Below are positions 34,336 through 45,774 of a stretch of DNA of 64,000 nucleotides, piece by piece. The notes under the pieces were generated by a model, which was not told the DNA's origin, ran no database searches, and saw only the letters and a list, made by a program, of their open reading frames with translations. The position numbers and the translations under genes are program-made. How positions within the stretch are numbered: position 1 is the first letter of the stretch; each line of letters begins with the position of its first letter. The stretch comes from Ganoderma boninense (lineage: Eukaryota; Basidiomycota; Agaricomycetes; Polyporales; Polyporaceae). The stretch is taken from NCBI GenBank assembly GCA_002900995.3, contig CM035312.1, forward strand, positions 2,651,582-2,715,581, in the 5' to 3' direction.

Positions 34336-35507
34336 GAACGAGTGAGTATTACTTACTCGAGTACTCAAGGCACACTGTAACGGTGTCCATGGTTCCGTAT
34401 CGTTTCCGGGGGAGGGTAGAACTTGGACAGGGTACTTATTTATTGTTATTCGGGTTTGAACCGCTTTAATTATGTTTCTACCCATACTAGTTACCTTGCT
34501 AGTCTATTATAATTATTATTGCGCGTATACTGCTTGGTTGCCTTATCTTGGCGTGTGGAAGCTGTTCTTCGTTTTGTGGGAGCCTCTGCGGTCTGCGGTT
34601 CAATCCTCCGGGCGATGCTCCTGCTGAGATCATTTCTCTGCATGCACAGGACTGCGCCCGCCGAACACGACCGGCCATGTGCGTCAATCGTCATTTCTCT
34701 CCGCATGTGCTAGTCTGACATAAGAACCATCATATCTAAGCTTCCGTTCCAGAAGGAGGTGCGCCTCGTCGTTCGCCGTTCCGTAGATCCGGTCGAATGA
34801 TGTGGATGCATGCAGGCCAGTCAGTGGCTCAGCTAATCACAGCATCGGACGGGGCGCGATTTGCTATGTTCAGGTTCGCCCACTCCTCGCATATGCCTCC
34901 GCCCCGGGCCAGTTGATCTTTGGTGACAGGTGGCCAGTTGTGGAGACCCATCCATGCGACCGAATCCCGATCGCAATCAGGCACGTTGCAGTCGTAGTGA
35001 TTATCATCGGTTTGCGGCACGTTTAGCTGGATGATGTTGTACCTCGTCAGTGGGCAACCCCACTCACACTGGTTCCTCGGGAAGCACGGTCTGGCAAACA
35101 CACTGCCTCGGAGACATATTTTATAACTCGATGTGATCATCTTCCTACGGAAAGCTCTTCGTTCTACTAGCCCGGTGCCACCACTTCGATTGTGCCTCTG
35201 TTCTGCGTTTTCGACGCCCATATTGCGCCCCATATAAGGTACGCCGCTGGGGTATATGATATGTGCATGTTATCTCATGTTCGCAGCTCGAATCGCGTTT
35301 GTCAGGAGCCCACCCAATTTCCCGCAGACCGCAGGCCAGAATGCTTCCCCCGCTCATTACCGTGGCGGAATCCCGCGTCTCTCTCGCAGGACGAGGAGAC
35401 CCCCAGCAGCTCGAACTCCGCGCTGCGTTCCCCCGGAGAAGGGACTGGGACTCACAGGCATCGACTCGGACATCCCTGCCTGCCGTCCGCTTTCGTCGCC
35501 ACTTATC
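34336..35507. other. Intergenic, with possible 5' exon of the UbiA gene
   Basis: No separate gene found. Between 35256 and 35507 one frame is open into the UbiA start (…DIPACRPLSSPLI) and another begins with an ATG at 35341 (MLPPLITVAES), so an upstream coding exon may exist. Confidence 0.4.
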
Positions 35508-36627
35508 ATGCTATTGCGCTGGTGCAGCTACCACGCACGAACAGCCTTCCTCTTCACCGCATCCGACTTCAAGACCATCCTGTTCCCAATAGTGAGTCCA
35601 TCCGAGTCTACTCCGCCGTCCCGGCTGTGAGGCACCAAGCCCAACTAACCGTCACCCCCCGACATGTATGACAGTGCGCATTCGCATGCGCCACCGCGCC
35701 TCTGCACTCGCTCGACCGCCTCCTGGTCGCCGTGCTCTGGGTCTGGCTGCACCAGTTCATGTGCAACGTCTCGAACCAGGCGCGCGGCCGCGTCGAGGAC
35801 GCGCTCAACAAGCCGTGGCGGCCGCTCCCCGCGGGGCGCGTCACGGAGCAGCAGGCCCGCGTGCTGCGCTGGGTCGCCGTCGCGGCGTGCGTCGCGTGCT
35901 CCGCGCTGCACGGGCCCGACCTCGTGCTCACGACGCTCGGGCTCTTCCTCACGACGTTCGCGTACGACGAGCTCGGCCTCGCGGGCCACTACGTCGGCAA
36001 GAGCTTCTGCAACATCGGCGGGTACACCTCGTTCGAGATCGGCGCCACCAAGCTCATGGGTGCGTCCTCTCCGTCCCTCTGCTCTTACTCCCCGCTTTCT
36101 CGTCCCTCCCCGTCTCTCGTCTCCTCTCGCATACCCATACCCATACCCACACTCACACGGTCCTCGCACAGGCGCGAGCCACGAGCTCGACGCGGTGTCG
36201 CGCACGGCGGTGCTGCTCAGCGGCGCGCTGATCTTCACGACGATCCAGGCGCAGGACTTCGCGGACGTCGAGGGCGACGCGGCGCTCGGCCGGCAGACGT
36301 TCCCGATCTTCGCGCCGCGCGCCGCGCGGCTCGCGACGCTGCTCGCCATGTGCGCGTGGTCGCTCGGTCTCGCGTGCTTCTGGGGCGTCGGGCCGCTCTG
36401 CGGCGGCGCGTTCGTCGCGTTCGGGAGCTTCGTGGGCGCGCGCTTCTTCTTCCTCCGCTCGGGCGAGCACGACGAGCGCTCGTACGTGCTGTACAACGTG
36501 AGCTGCTCCAGCCTCCACACACCCACGTTGGCTGGTACTGACTGTGCTTCATCGCGCCTCGCAGATCTGGCTCACGCTCGTGCACGTCATGCCGAACCAT
36601 GCACGGACGGGGCTGTTCGCGCTATGA
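35508..36627 (+). CDS. UbiA-superfamily membrane enzyme (prenyltransferase or UbiA-type terpene cyclase)
   Basis: Exons 35508-35591, 35675-36059, 36172-36497, 36565-36627 total 858 nt, 285 residues. The protein has many hydrophobic helices and two polar motifs typical of the superfamily: CNVSNQARGRVEDALNKPWR followed by PLPAGR, and later QAQDFADVEGDAALGRQTFP. The first motif has Asn and Glu-Asp in place of the classic NDxxDxxxD. UbiA proteins bind prenyl diphosphates with Mg in the membrane; fungal members include prenyltransferases and sesquiterpene cyclases. The ATG at 35508 precedes LLRWCSYHARTAFLF and gives a normal-sized protein; a start further upstream is possible. It lies between a GMC oxidoreductase and a P450, which suits a terpenoid pathway, but this is inference. 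Confidence 0.85.
36130..36152. repeat. ATACCC microsatellite in UbiA intron 3
   Basis: About three and a half ATACCC units, followed by a CACAC stretch, within the 112-nt intron 36060-36171. Confidence 0.6.
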
Positions 36628-38459
36628 TGTGATGGGATGAGTACTATGCGTCCCCCCGCTCGCTCTTCTTCTCCAAGTTCTAGTGCTTGGTGTTTTGATA
36701 TCTTTTCGTTCGCTCCATGCCTGCAGTGATGTATTACTAGGAATACCCGTTTAGACATATCGCCCACACCCTCATGTATGACATATAGTAGAGTTCGGAC
36801 CCTACGACGCGCATACATGCGCATGACACATGTAACATGTACAGACCCCAAATGCGTTGCACTTACTTATTCCTTAACTTAAGCCCGTGCTGTACCCGCT
36901 GCTGTGTATCTCCGAACGGAGGTGCTGCCTCACGACAATTTGCATACTTATGTTTTTACGATCCGACTGTGTTGATGAGTATGACTCGGATGTTCCGACC
37001 GTTACGAATCGCGAGTTCGGACGGCGTGGACCCGGGGGTTGGCAAATCCTCGGTTTTCCAGGGAACATCTAACTGAGCTTGCACCGCCAGGAGGCCGCTG
37101 CACCCTGCAAAGGTTTAGACTTCTGCATGAGATCCAGAAGGAATCTTCGGGTGCAGGTGGTAACGCCGTCGTGGTGGTACTTTGGGTTCCTGGGCACGAT
37201 GCTCGTAGGCCCAGCTTTTGGATGAATTGTCGTTTCTGATAGGGTCAGGGCGTCAGGGCGTGGCTTACTGTCTTCGTGATTCATGAATGAACGTACACGA
37301 ACGTCCATTTCGATCGTGCTGGCCGCCGCGGTACGTAAGAACGCCTCGAAACCGTCTGGACCGCAACGAGCTGCAACGCCGACATTCAGACAACGTTGTC
37401 TCGGCTGCTGACGATGTTGTTGCTGGGGCCTGACCGGACGGCGGAAACGTTGCGACCGGGAAACGAACGGGATAGCTTGGAAGTGCAGCGGCTTCTGCGT
37501 ATTGTATACCCGGATCTTTGACATCAGTCGAGAGACCTCCGGGGAGAGACAGAACCAATAATCAGTGTGCGTATGCGAATTTTGACCGGAGAAACACAGC
37601 CGGCAGGTCAAGGCGGATGAAGTTTGACAGTTGGCAACAGAGACCTTGGTGTGTCGGCAGTCTGACTGCGTCTGCGTCTCCGTCAGTGCGAGAACGCCTA
37701 GACCTCAGGCTCTAGTTTGGGTAGACGCGCTCGTGTTGGGTGTGAGGTAGATAATGCGTATCAAATAGGAGACCTCGTGACGTCGTGAACACTGCCGTAA
37801 GTGTCTGATACGTGCTTGTGCTCAAGTACTTACTTTACCAGGCTGTTACTGCCAAGTAAGTAGCGTGGGCGAAGATGAAATATGAATAAAGTTAAGGTTC
37901 AGCAGACATACCATGCCGTCTGTACTTCTAGCTTAATTCCAGTACGGGCGCAGTGCGCAGTGCGAATGGTATGGTCAGAGGCGGGGACTCTGGTGCATGA
38001 CAAGATCACGGCCGTGTTGTGGAGGTGATGGCAAAAGAGAGTTTTCGGAACGCCGCGATCGGGGCCTCGGATTAACCGTGTAGGATCGCAGATCAGGGAT
38101 CGGCGTCAAAGCGCCCTCGGGCCGCCCGCTTGATGGAGATGCGCTGGGCAGATTCGGGCGGGCGATCTCCGTAATCTGGAGGACGAGAGTCCCGGCGGTG
38201 CCACACGGCGGTCGGGGTCCCTTGCGTCACGAGCTTACGTCTCGTTCTCTGCCACTGTTTGATTCGCGCCTCCATCCTCATGGCCTCCCTGAACCCGCTG
38301 GGCCGCACGTCCCATACACCGACACCCCAGGGTCTATCTATGATCCCTCTTCGGAAAGTCTCACTGGTCCTCGTGCTGGTGCCTTGTACCTGCACCTTCT
38401 TGCCTTCCAAGAAGCCCCCGCCGCCGCTTGCTACCTTCCGTTCTGGCCGTCCTTGAGCC
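36628..38459. other. Intergenic, nothing recognised
   Basis: A 180-codon minus-strand frame at 37069-37611 has no recognisable domain and no start context; treated as chance. The region upstream of 38460 is the P450 promoter. Confidence 0.45.
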
Positions 38460-40918
38460 ATGGCTGCCTTCTCGCTCGACTCGCCCGTCTTCCTCGCTGT
38501 CCTCATCCTCACTGTCACTTGGCGGCTCTATGCGACGTTCCGCCGCAAGTCTGTCGTCGAGTCGCTCCCCACACCGGTCAGTTGCACCCTCATCCCGTGT
38601 CGAGAGACACCTCCGCTGACTCCGATGGACCTTCTACGTGCAGGCTGGCGCAGAATTCATTTGGGGTCATGAACGGCAGGTGTTTATGAATGAGCCTGGA
38701 CACGCATATAGGAAGTGGAAGAGCGAGCTCGGCCTGACCTACCGCATCAAGGCCGCGTTTGGCGTGAGTTCCCTGCTTTAGCCCTCTGGCGTCGAATACT
38801 GAACACCGACCCACCCTCAGGCAAACGATGTGGTCAGTCCAACGTTCTGAAACGAGCCGTATCCGCTAGTTTGTTGACATGCATGGCACCTCTGTTGACA
38901 GCTTGTATTGAACGACCCCGTCTCCATCGCATACATCCTCCAGAAGAAGATCTATGACTACCGTGAGTCTGTCTCGCAGCGCTACCACACTAAATCGCAG
39001 CTAACTCATGCGATCCAAGACCACAGCGACGTCGTGCGCCCTCGTGTCGCTCGCCTGCTTGGGAAAGGATTGGGATGGGTCGAGGGCGAGTCTGAGCACA
39101 AGCGCATGCGGCGGCTCGTGAGCCCCTCTCTGTCGTAAGTTTTCACGCATTGTTAGCATCCGGCGCAGATGATGACCTCCAGTTCAGCCCGGAGAACATA
39201 AAGGCTATGTCGGGCGACGTTCGCTTGGCGGCGCTACAAGTTGTCGACCAGTTCGTCAACCATGTGCAGGCTGGGGCGGAAGACCACATCAATATCCTCG
39301 AATGGACGTCAAGGGCAACGTGCGTAGCCTTTGACTTCTCTTGATCCGCCCTGCTGAACCTTTTGATACCAGCCTGAATGTCATCGGCCGTGTCGTGAGT
39401 ACACTTGTCTCCGCCAGAGAAGCATGACTCTCACGATTATACAGGCATTCTTGCATGATTTCCAAGGAGGCAACAGCCCGGAAGCTGAGAAGATCTTGGG
39501 CGGGAGACGTCGCGCTGTCTCGCGTGCCGCCAAGTATGCCTCGTTCTTGGTATGCCCGTCGCCCTACGAGTAGCTTGCGTCAGCCATTCTAACAGTGGTT
39601 GTATAGATGCTTATGCTGTTCCGTCGGTTCCCGGTCTTGAACGACCTCCCCATTGCCGCAGTCCAGTCCCAAGGGTTCGCCAAGGTCGCTGTCCAGGTAT
39701 GCCTACCACACGTCTGTCAAAACGCGTAGGGTGACCATTATGCTGCACCTTAGACTGGAGTAGCTCGTGAGCTCGTTCGCCGCAACCGAGAAGTTGCGAA
39801 GGACGCTGCTACGAAGGCTCAGAAGGACTTGCTCAGCAGGCTTCGTAAGTCTCGAAGCTCGACTACGTCCCGCTCGATGTGGTGCTGAAATCCTTTTCAG
39901 TGGTTGCGCATGCTGCGGGGCAGATCTCAGAGGAGGAGCTCTACGAGCATGTACGGTGCTCGACTCTTCTCAAAACTGTGGACGCGCTGACAACCTGCGT
40001 AGATCTCCACTTTCATCATTGCCGGCCATGAGACCACAACCCTGACCCTGGGCTTCACGGTCTACGAGCTCTCGCGGCATCCTGAGATTCAGGCCAAGCT
40101 TCGGGAGGAGATTGCAGCGTTCAACGGCGAACCCACTTTCGATGACTTCCAAACACGCCTCCCCTACCTCGATGCCGTCTTGCGCGAGACGTGAGCTTGT
40201 CGCGCACGTCCCGGAAAACCGAACCGAGCTACTGACACGGAAACCGCAGACTCCGACTCTACCCTGGCCTGCCATACATCGAGCGCGTCGCGAAGGTCCC
40301 GGACGTCATCCCTGTCGGCGAGCCCGTCAAGCTCTCGACCGGCGAGGCCGTGAGCCAGATCCCCGTGTCTCCCGGGCAGGTGCGCACCGCCATCTCTCGA
40401 ATCGATGCCAAGCCAGCCTCACTGACAATGCCATGCCATATGCTTGCTGCTGCAGGTGGTCGTCATCCCGTGCATCGCGATCCACCGCATGGACTCGGTG
40501 TGGAAGGACGCGGACGCGTTCCGCCCGGAGCGCTGGCTGGACGCGGGCGCGCTCCCGCCGAGCGACGTGCTGTGCGCCGGGTGGTCGAACACGCTCGCGT
40601 TCAGCGACGGCCCGCGCAACTGCATCGGCTACCGCCTCGGTGCGTCTCTCCCTCTCCTTGGGTGTGTCGCATGCCGCGTCTCCCCCGCGGCACGCACACC
40701 CAAAGTCTAAGGACGTATATACTGACATCCCTTTCACCTTCCCCGGTGCTGCAGCGATCTTCCAGTACAAGGTCATCCTGTGCTACCTGCTGGAGCGGTT
40801 CAAGTTCGGGGACACGCAGATGGACATCACGCTCAAGATCGCGTCGAGCCTGCAGCCGTGGGTGAAGGACCACCCCGAGCTCGGCGCATCCCTGCCCGTC
40901 GGGGTCGAGCTCCTCTGA
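38460..40918 (+). CDS. Cytochrome P450 monooxygenase, 15 exons
   Basis: Exons run from 38460-38576 to 40755-40918 and sum to 1581 nt, 526 residues, all in phase. N-terminal anchor: MAAFSLDSPVFLAVLILTVT. Motifs in order: WxxxR-like EHKRMRRLVSP, I-helix FIIAGHETTTLTLGF, K-helix ExxR in RETLRLYPGLP, PERF-type FRPERWLD, and heme ligand loop FSDGPRNCIGYRLA. ER membrane, P450 reductase partner. Exon 3 (38821-38832) is a 12-nt microexon coding ANDV. The family looks like basidiomycete P450s of the fatty-acid or terpenoid hydroxylase type (GHETT, ERVAKVP), but no specific substrate follows. Located between the UbiA enzyme and an aldo/keto reductase. Confidence 0.93.
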
Positions 40919-42082
40919 TCCAGGTTCATGTGCCCGTCCGTTGGTGTGTTGGGTATTGGTTGCACGCAGCATCCTAGGTTTAGGATCTGTGATAAAGTTA
41001 ATTTATGCTGACCCTCCGAATGTACGTATGTTCGAACTTGTATTCTTATCGCCATTGCAACTGCTGCATATTCCTTTCATCACACGTACACATCTTGAAG
41101 CTCCGTCCACCCCTGCTTACTGCTTATCGCACGCAAGCTGGAGACTGGAGTCCCATGGTGCAGGCGCAAGCCCGCAACGATCCACGAAGCCTGCATAGGT
41201 ATGATGTGCGGCCGCAGTTGACAGTCTTCTTTGTTGCAGAAGCCCGTTGTTGTATGTTGGCGGCGTACTAAGAAGCCATCTTTGATTCTCTAGCCTTTGG
41301 ACATCATGCTTCTCCCTGCGACGCTGCCTCACGGCCCCTGGAACTTTACGCCCTAGGCTCTCAGTTGGCTTAGGAACATCATGAGGATGGTCTGTTGTGA
41401 TAATAGAAGCATGGAAGCCTGCGGGAGGTGGGAGACCCGAACCGCTTCGGGGGTTTTCGTTTGGATCGGACGCCGATGTAGTGGCTGAGAACTGTCGGAC
41501 CTTGGACACCCCTGCAGGCGCCAAATTCAGTATATGCATGCGCGCTTACTTAGGTACCTCCCTCTTTGCAATTGTCCTCCATTCCTTCCTTCCTTGTTTG
41601 TGCGCGTCGAATCGGCGTTCGGGACACCGACTTGTAATCCTTGGTCGCCATACGCTCCTGATGATGATGGATCAACTGTCAAGTGGAGTACTTTGTCGCC
41701 TCCGCGGGATGTCCGCTGCCTTCCAAACAAGGACGATGGCACGGTTGAGGACGCCTTCGAATGCTACGATCGCCGAAGGAAGTATCCCGGCGAGATGCGC
41801 TCATGATTGGGTTCGCCGCCGCCGCTGTCCAGCATCAACGCTGACGATCACGTACTGGGCGCATCATGTGGTCCATCTAACGCCGCCGGAAATTGGATCT
41901 CGCCCATGCAGCCATCAGCAATCCTTCTGAGTTCTCCTTGTCCATTCATCGACTCTCCGAGCACCCCTCCGCCGCCGCTTCTTCGCCTCGCCTCTGCACG
42001 AACCCCCATCCCACACAGCCCACAGACTCCGTGCGTCCATCCTCCTTCGCTCATATACTACTTAGCTCCTGACAGTCCCGCC
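40919..42082. other. Intergenic, nothing recognised
   Basis: Short frames on both strands only. A pyrimidine-rich leader (CTCCGAGCACCCCTCC and similar) precedes the aldo/keto reductase start. Confidence 0.45.
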
Positions 42083-43778
42083 ATGAAGACTGGCAACAAA
42101 GCCCGTTCTTGGAGCCCGTTCAAGCAACTTCGCAAGACCTTCCACTCATCCTCCTCCACCCCAGCACTACCCATGGCAGAGTACCGTCAGCTCGGAAAGT
42201 CTGGCCTTCGCGTCTCGGTCCCCATCGTACGTCCCGCCACCGTGCACGCGCGATGTATGAGCCACTCATTGTCGGTCCCGCTGTTTGTGTAGTACGGCGG
42301 CATGTCCGTCGGTAACACCGCTTGGAGTGTATGTCTCCTTGTCAGCTTCAGACGGTGCCATATTGACTTCCAATCCTCCCCTCCCCTTGCACACACCAGC
42401 CTTGGGTTCTTCCCGAAGAGGAGGTGAGCACTTCTGTGGCGGGCTCTAGGTAACCCCAGACGGTGGCGCTGACACCCGTGTCCGTGATTGTCGATCCCCA
42501 GTCTCTCGCCGTCCTCAAGGCCGCGTGGGACCAGGGCATCAACACCTTCGACACCGCCAACCTCTACTCGAACGGCGACTCCGAGCGCGTCCTCGGAAAG
42601 TTCATCAAGCAGGTACGTCCCCACGCTTGGATCTGTTCCCGCCGCTTACACCCGCCGATCGCCGTGCCGCCGCCCCTGCGCCCCCACACGGACCCACAGA
42701 ACAACATCCCGCGCGAGAACGTCGTGATCCTCACCAAGGCGTTCTTCCTCGTGCACAAGGACGACCCGACGTGCGTGACGGTGCTGCGCCCGGACCTGAA
42801 CGCGACGCGCGACTACGTGAACCAGGGCGGGCTCTCGCGCGCGGCGCTCTTCAACCAGGTCGACGCGTCGCTGCGGCGCCTCGACACGCCGTACATTGAC
42901 GTGCTGCAGGTGCACACGTTCGACCCGACGACGCCGCCCGAGGAGACGATGCGCGCGCTGCACGACCTCGTCGCGAGCGGGAAGGTGCGCTACACATCGG
43001 CGCGTGCAACATGCGCGCGTGGCAGTTCGCAGAGCTCAACCGCGTCGCGGAGCTCAACCGCTGGACGACCTTCACCAGCATCCAGGTCGAGTACTCGCTC
43101 CTCTACCGCCCCGAGGTCCGTCTCTCCCCCCCTTCTCTCTCTCCGCCGCTGCCCCTCTCCGCTTTCTCCTCTCCGCTTTCCTCCCGTCGTATTGACCTGA
43201 CCTGGGGCGCGCGTGCTTGCAGGAGCTGGAGATGATCGCGTACGCGAACTACCGGGGCATCGGAGTGATCGGGTACGGGCCGCTGATGGAGGGCCACCTC
43301 GCGCGGCCGGTGGGGACGGAGACGGCGCGGTCGAAGAGCATCGCGGGCACGTTCTTCGAGAAGCCGCGCCGCGAGTCGGACAACAAGATAATCCAGCGCG
43401 TCGAGGAGCTCGCGAAGAAGAAGCAGTGGAAGATGAGCCAGGTCGCGCTCGCGTGGGTCGCCGCCAAGATCACCGCGCCCATCGTCGGGGCCAACACGGT
43501 GCGTTCTCTCTTTCTCTTTGTGTCTTTGTGTGTGCCCGCTGCTCTGGAGCAAGTTGAACTGTGCCGTGTGGCACGGGTGTCCGTCGCGGAATGCCGTCCG
43601 GTGCTGACTTCGTTCTCGTTGTAGGCTGAGCGTGTTGCGGAGAGCGTCATCACTGGCAAGACCCTCTCGGCGGAGGACATCAAGTACCTCGAGGAGCCGT
43701 AAGTGTCTAATTGTGCATCGCAATGCTGCTCGCTGACGGGGTCCGTGCAGGTACGAGATCCAGGGCCCGCGGTGGTAA
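42083..43778 (+). CDS. Aldo/keto reductase
   Basis: Exons 42083-42226, 42293-42328, 42400-42423, 42502-42612, 42700-43115, 43223-43498, 43625-43698, 43751-43778. The AKR barrel shows the catalytic set: Asp and Tyr in INTFDTANLYSNGDSERVLG, Lys in VVILTKAFF, His in DVLQVHTFD, and the cofactor end APIVGANTAERVAESV. It reduces carbonyls with NADPH in the cytosol; the type resembles the yakc/aryl-alcohol dehydrogenase-like fungal AKRs. The fifth exon changes frame near 42993, between GKVRY and IGACNMRAWQF (one base missing or two extra); with one added base the CDS is 1110 nt, 369 residues. A start at the internal ATG 42174 (MAEYRQLGKSGLRVS) would remove a basic leader and matches many homologues better. 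Confidence 0.9.
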
Positions 43779-45689
43779 GTTATGGCGCACAGAGGCAATG
43801 TGGTCGTTTGTAAGATGGACTCTCTCTTGCGTTTCTGTCTCTCGGAATGGTTTAAAATGTCATGTCATGTATAAATGTACCCGCAACGATGTTACTTTCT
43901 CCTCGATACCAATGTCGGTCAAACATCATACTCGTCTCAGACGTCAGGCCGATCTACAGTAGTACACCAGTCGGCGCTCACTACCAGAGGCGAAGTTGGA
44001 ACGGAGGCCAGCTGCAACCCTCAGTTGCCTCGGGAATGCGAGCACCGCATTGATCTGCAGCTCTGAGCTCCCGCCCCTCTCCTCGCCAAGGTCAAAGCAA
44101 AACGGAGGCGGAACAGCGTGCAAGTATGCGACAACCCGTCATAGGATGATTGGGAAGCGCGAGGCACTCGGATTGGCCCGGTCTCCCCTCGGTCCGAATG
44201 GTCGGTAGCGATCACGGCGCAGTTCGGGGAATCCGGCGTGGGAGTATCATCACCCGACGGTTCTCGCGGTATCTGCATCTTGATCACAAGCTGATGGCTG
44301 CCAACGACCACATGAGAAACGGTGAGTGCTGTGCAGTTGCTGGCAAGAGCTCGTTCGATAAACGTGCTCTTCGTTGTTTTAGTGAGCACTGAGCAGTCTA
44401 CCGTCTTCCGACCGCGAGCAATGGCGTCGGGTGCCTTACAGGACCCTGCAAACACCATGGACGAGTAGCAGCGGCGAATACTTATCGCACTGAGGTGTCC
44501 AAGAGACCAATCACAGCCATAACTGCAAAGGTATGCCGGGATGCGAAATTGGCCATTGCATGTTGGGGTAGCTAGTAGCTACTGATGATGCGCCGCATGC
44601 CATGGGAACCCTAAATGGGTTGACGTACTTGTCCGCGAATGGACCGTTTCATAACTCGGTGAGTTCTTTCTCCCTGTCGTTTTGAAACCGGCTATGAGTG
44701 GGCGGGACGCACACCGACACAACGACGTGCCAAGACGTCGCAACGGTACCCATAATTTGTATGCAGCTGTCGAACGCGGCTCAGCGCTCACCGTGCTACC
44801 CGTAACGACACTTGAGTATACAGTAGGTGGATGGCGCTATCGCCGCCTCCGCCATAGTTTCGTCAGGGACTTTACCGAACACGATGCGTGGGTACTTCTT
44901 CCTGATACTTCCCCTTAGCACGCGGCGGCTTTTGGTCATGTCGACGCCAATCGAGGGAAATCGGCGGAAAGCAGTCAGAATGACTCGGAGATGTCAACAG
45001 ATCCACTGAGACCCGAATCATTGCTACCAATCCCGGCGACATCGGTTGGATTCTATGTCAGGAAGAACAAAGTTGTCGCAATGCTGCACTGCATGGCAGA
45101 GTCCCACGGATGTCAAGTGGCGTCCCTCTGACGACTTGAAGGTCCCCCTCAGGACGATATTCGGAAAGGAAGGTAGGTGGGTGTAGGACCTTCGTATCTT
45201 CGGACCACCCTTGCATGATTGCTGACGTCGCATCTATCAACCGCGCGGAGGTATCACGAAGCTTCTGACAACTTCGTAGGTATGAAGCTTCCTCCGAGGC
45301 TTGTACCTGGATGACCATCATACGTAGAGGTACTGTACCTGCAGCGACACGGTTCTCGACCGCCAAGTCCCGTCGAACGTGTGAGCAGAGTGCCCGTCCG
45401 GACGAGGGGCCCCATCATGTTCGCAAGGGGCAAGTGGCGAGTGCTAGCCCCGTGGTGAAACTCGGAACAGCAGGTGCGCGCCTGGCCGCCAGTGATCAAC
45501 GGTGTTCTAGGTTCTAGTGTGTGCTGTGCTGTGAAACTCCCACTGGACTGGGAGCGTCATTGCCTCTGTGCTCGGCTGTCTCCCTCCCGCTCCATGGCAG
45601 TCGCGCGCGCGGCGATCGAGCGGCTTTCGCTCGGTGCCTGTCAATGGTCATCCCCTCAGCTGCACTGCAGATCATCCGTGATCACGACT
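43779..45689. other. Intergenic, nothing recognised
   Basis: About 1.9 kb with only short unconnected frames on both strands and no motif or repeat. Confidence 0.45.
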
Positions 45690-45695
45690 TATAAA
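45690..45695 (+). promoter_or_regulatory. TATA-like box upstream of DUF6534 gene 1
   Basis: TATAAA in CACGACTTATAAAGAAGCC, 80 nt before the ATG at 45775, with a CT-rich stretch between. Good core-promoter spacing. Confidence 0.45.
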
Positions 45696-45774
45696 GAAGC
45701 CCCAAGGCGCGCGGGGGGCAGTCCACCTTCTTCTTCAAGTCCACCCCGTCCTCCCGCCCGTCGTTGACGACACC

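Noticed and set aside
35645..36526. 293-codon minus-strand frame
   Set aside because: It is antisense to the UbiA exons; high GC at third positions keeps the opposite strand open. No domain on the minus strand.
37069..37611. 180-codon minus-strand frame
   Set aside because: No domain, no supporting splice structure; composition not convincing.
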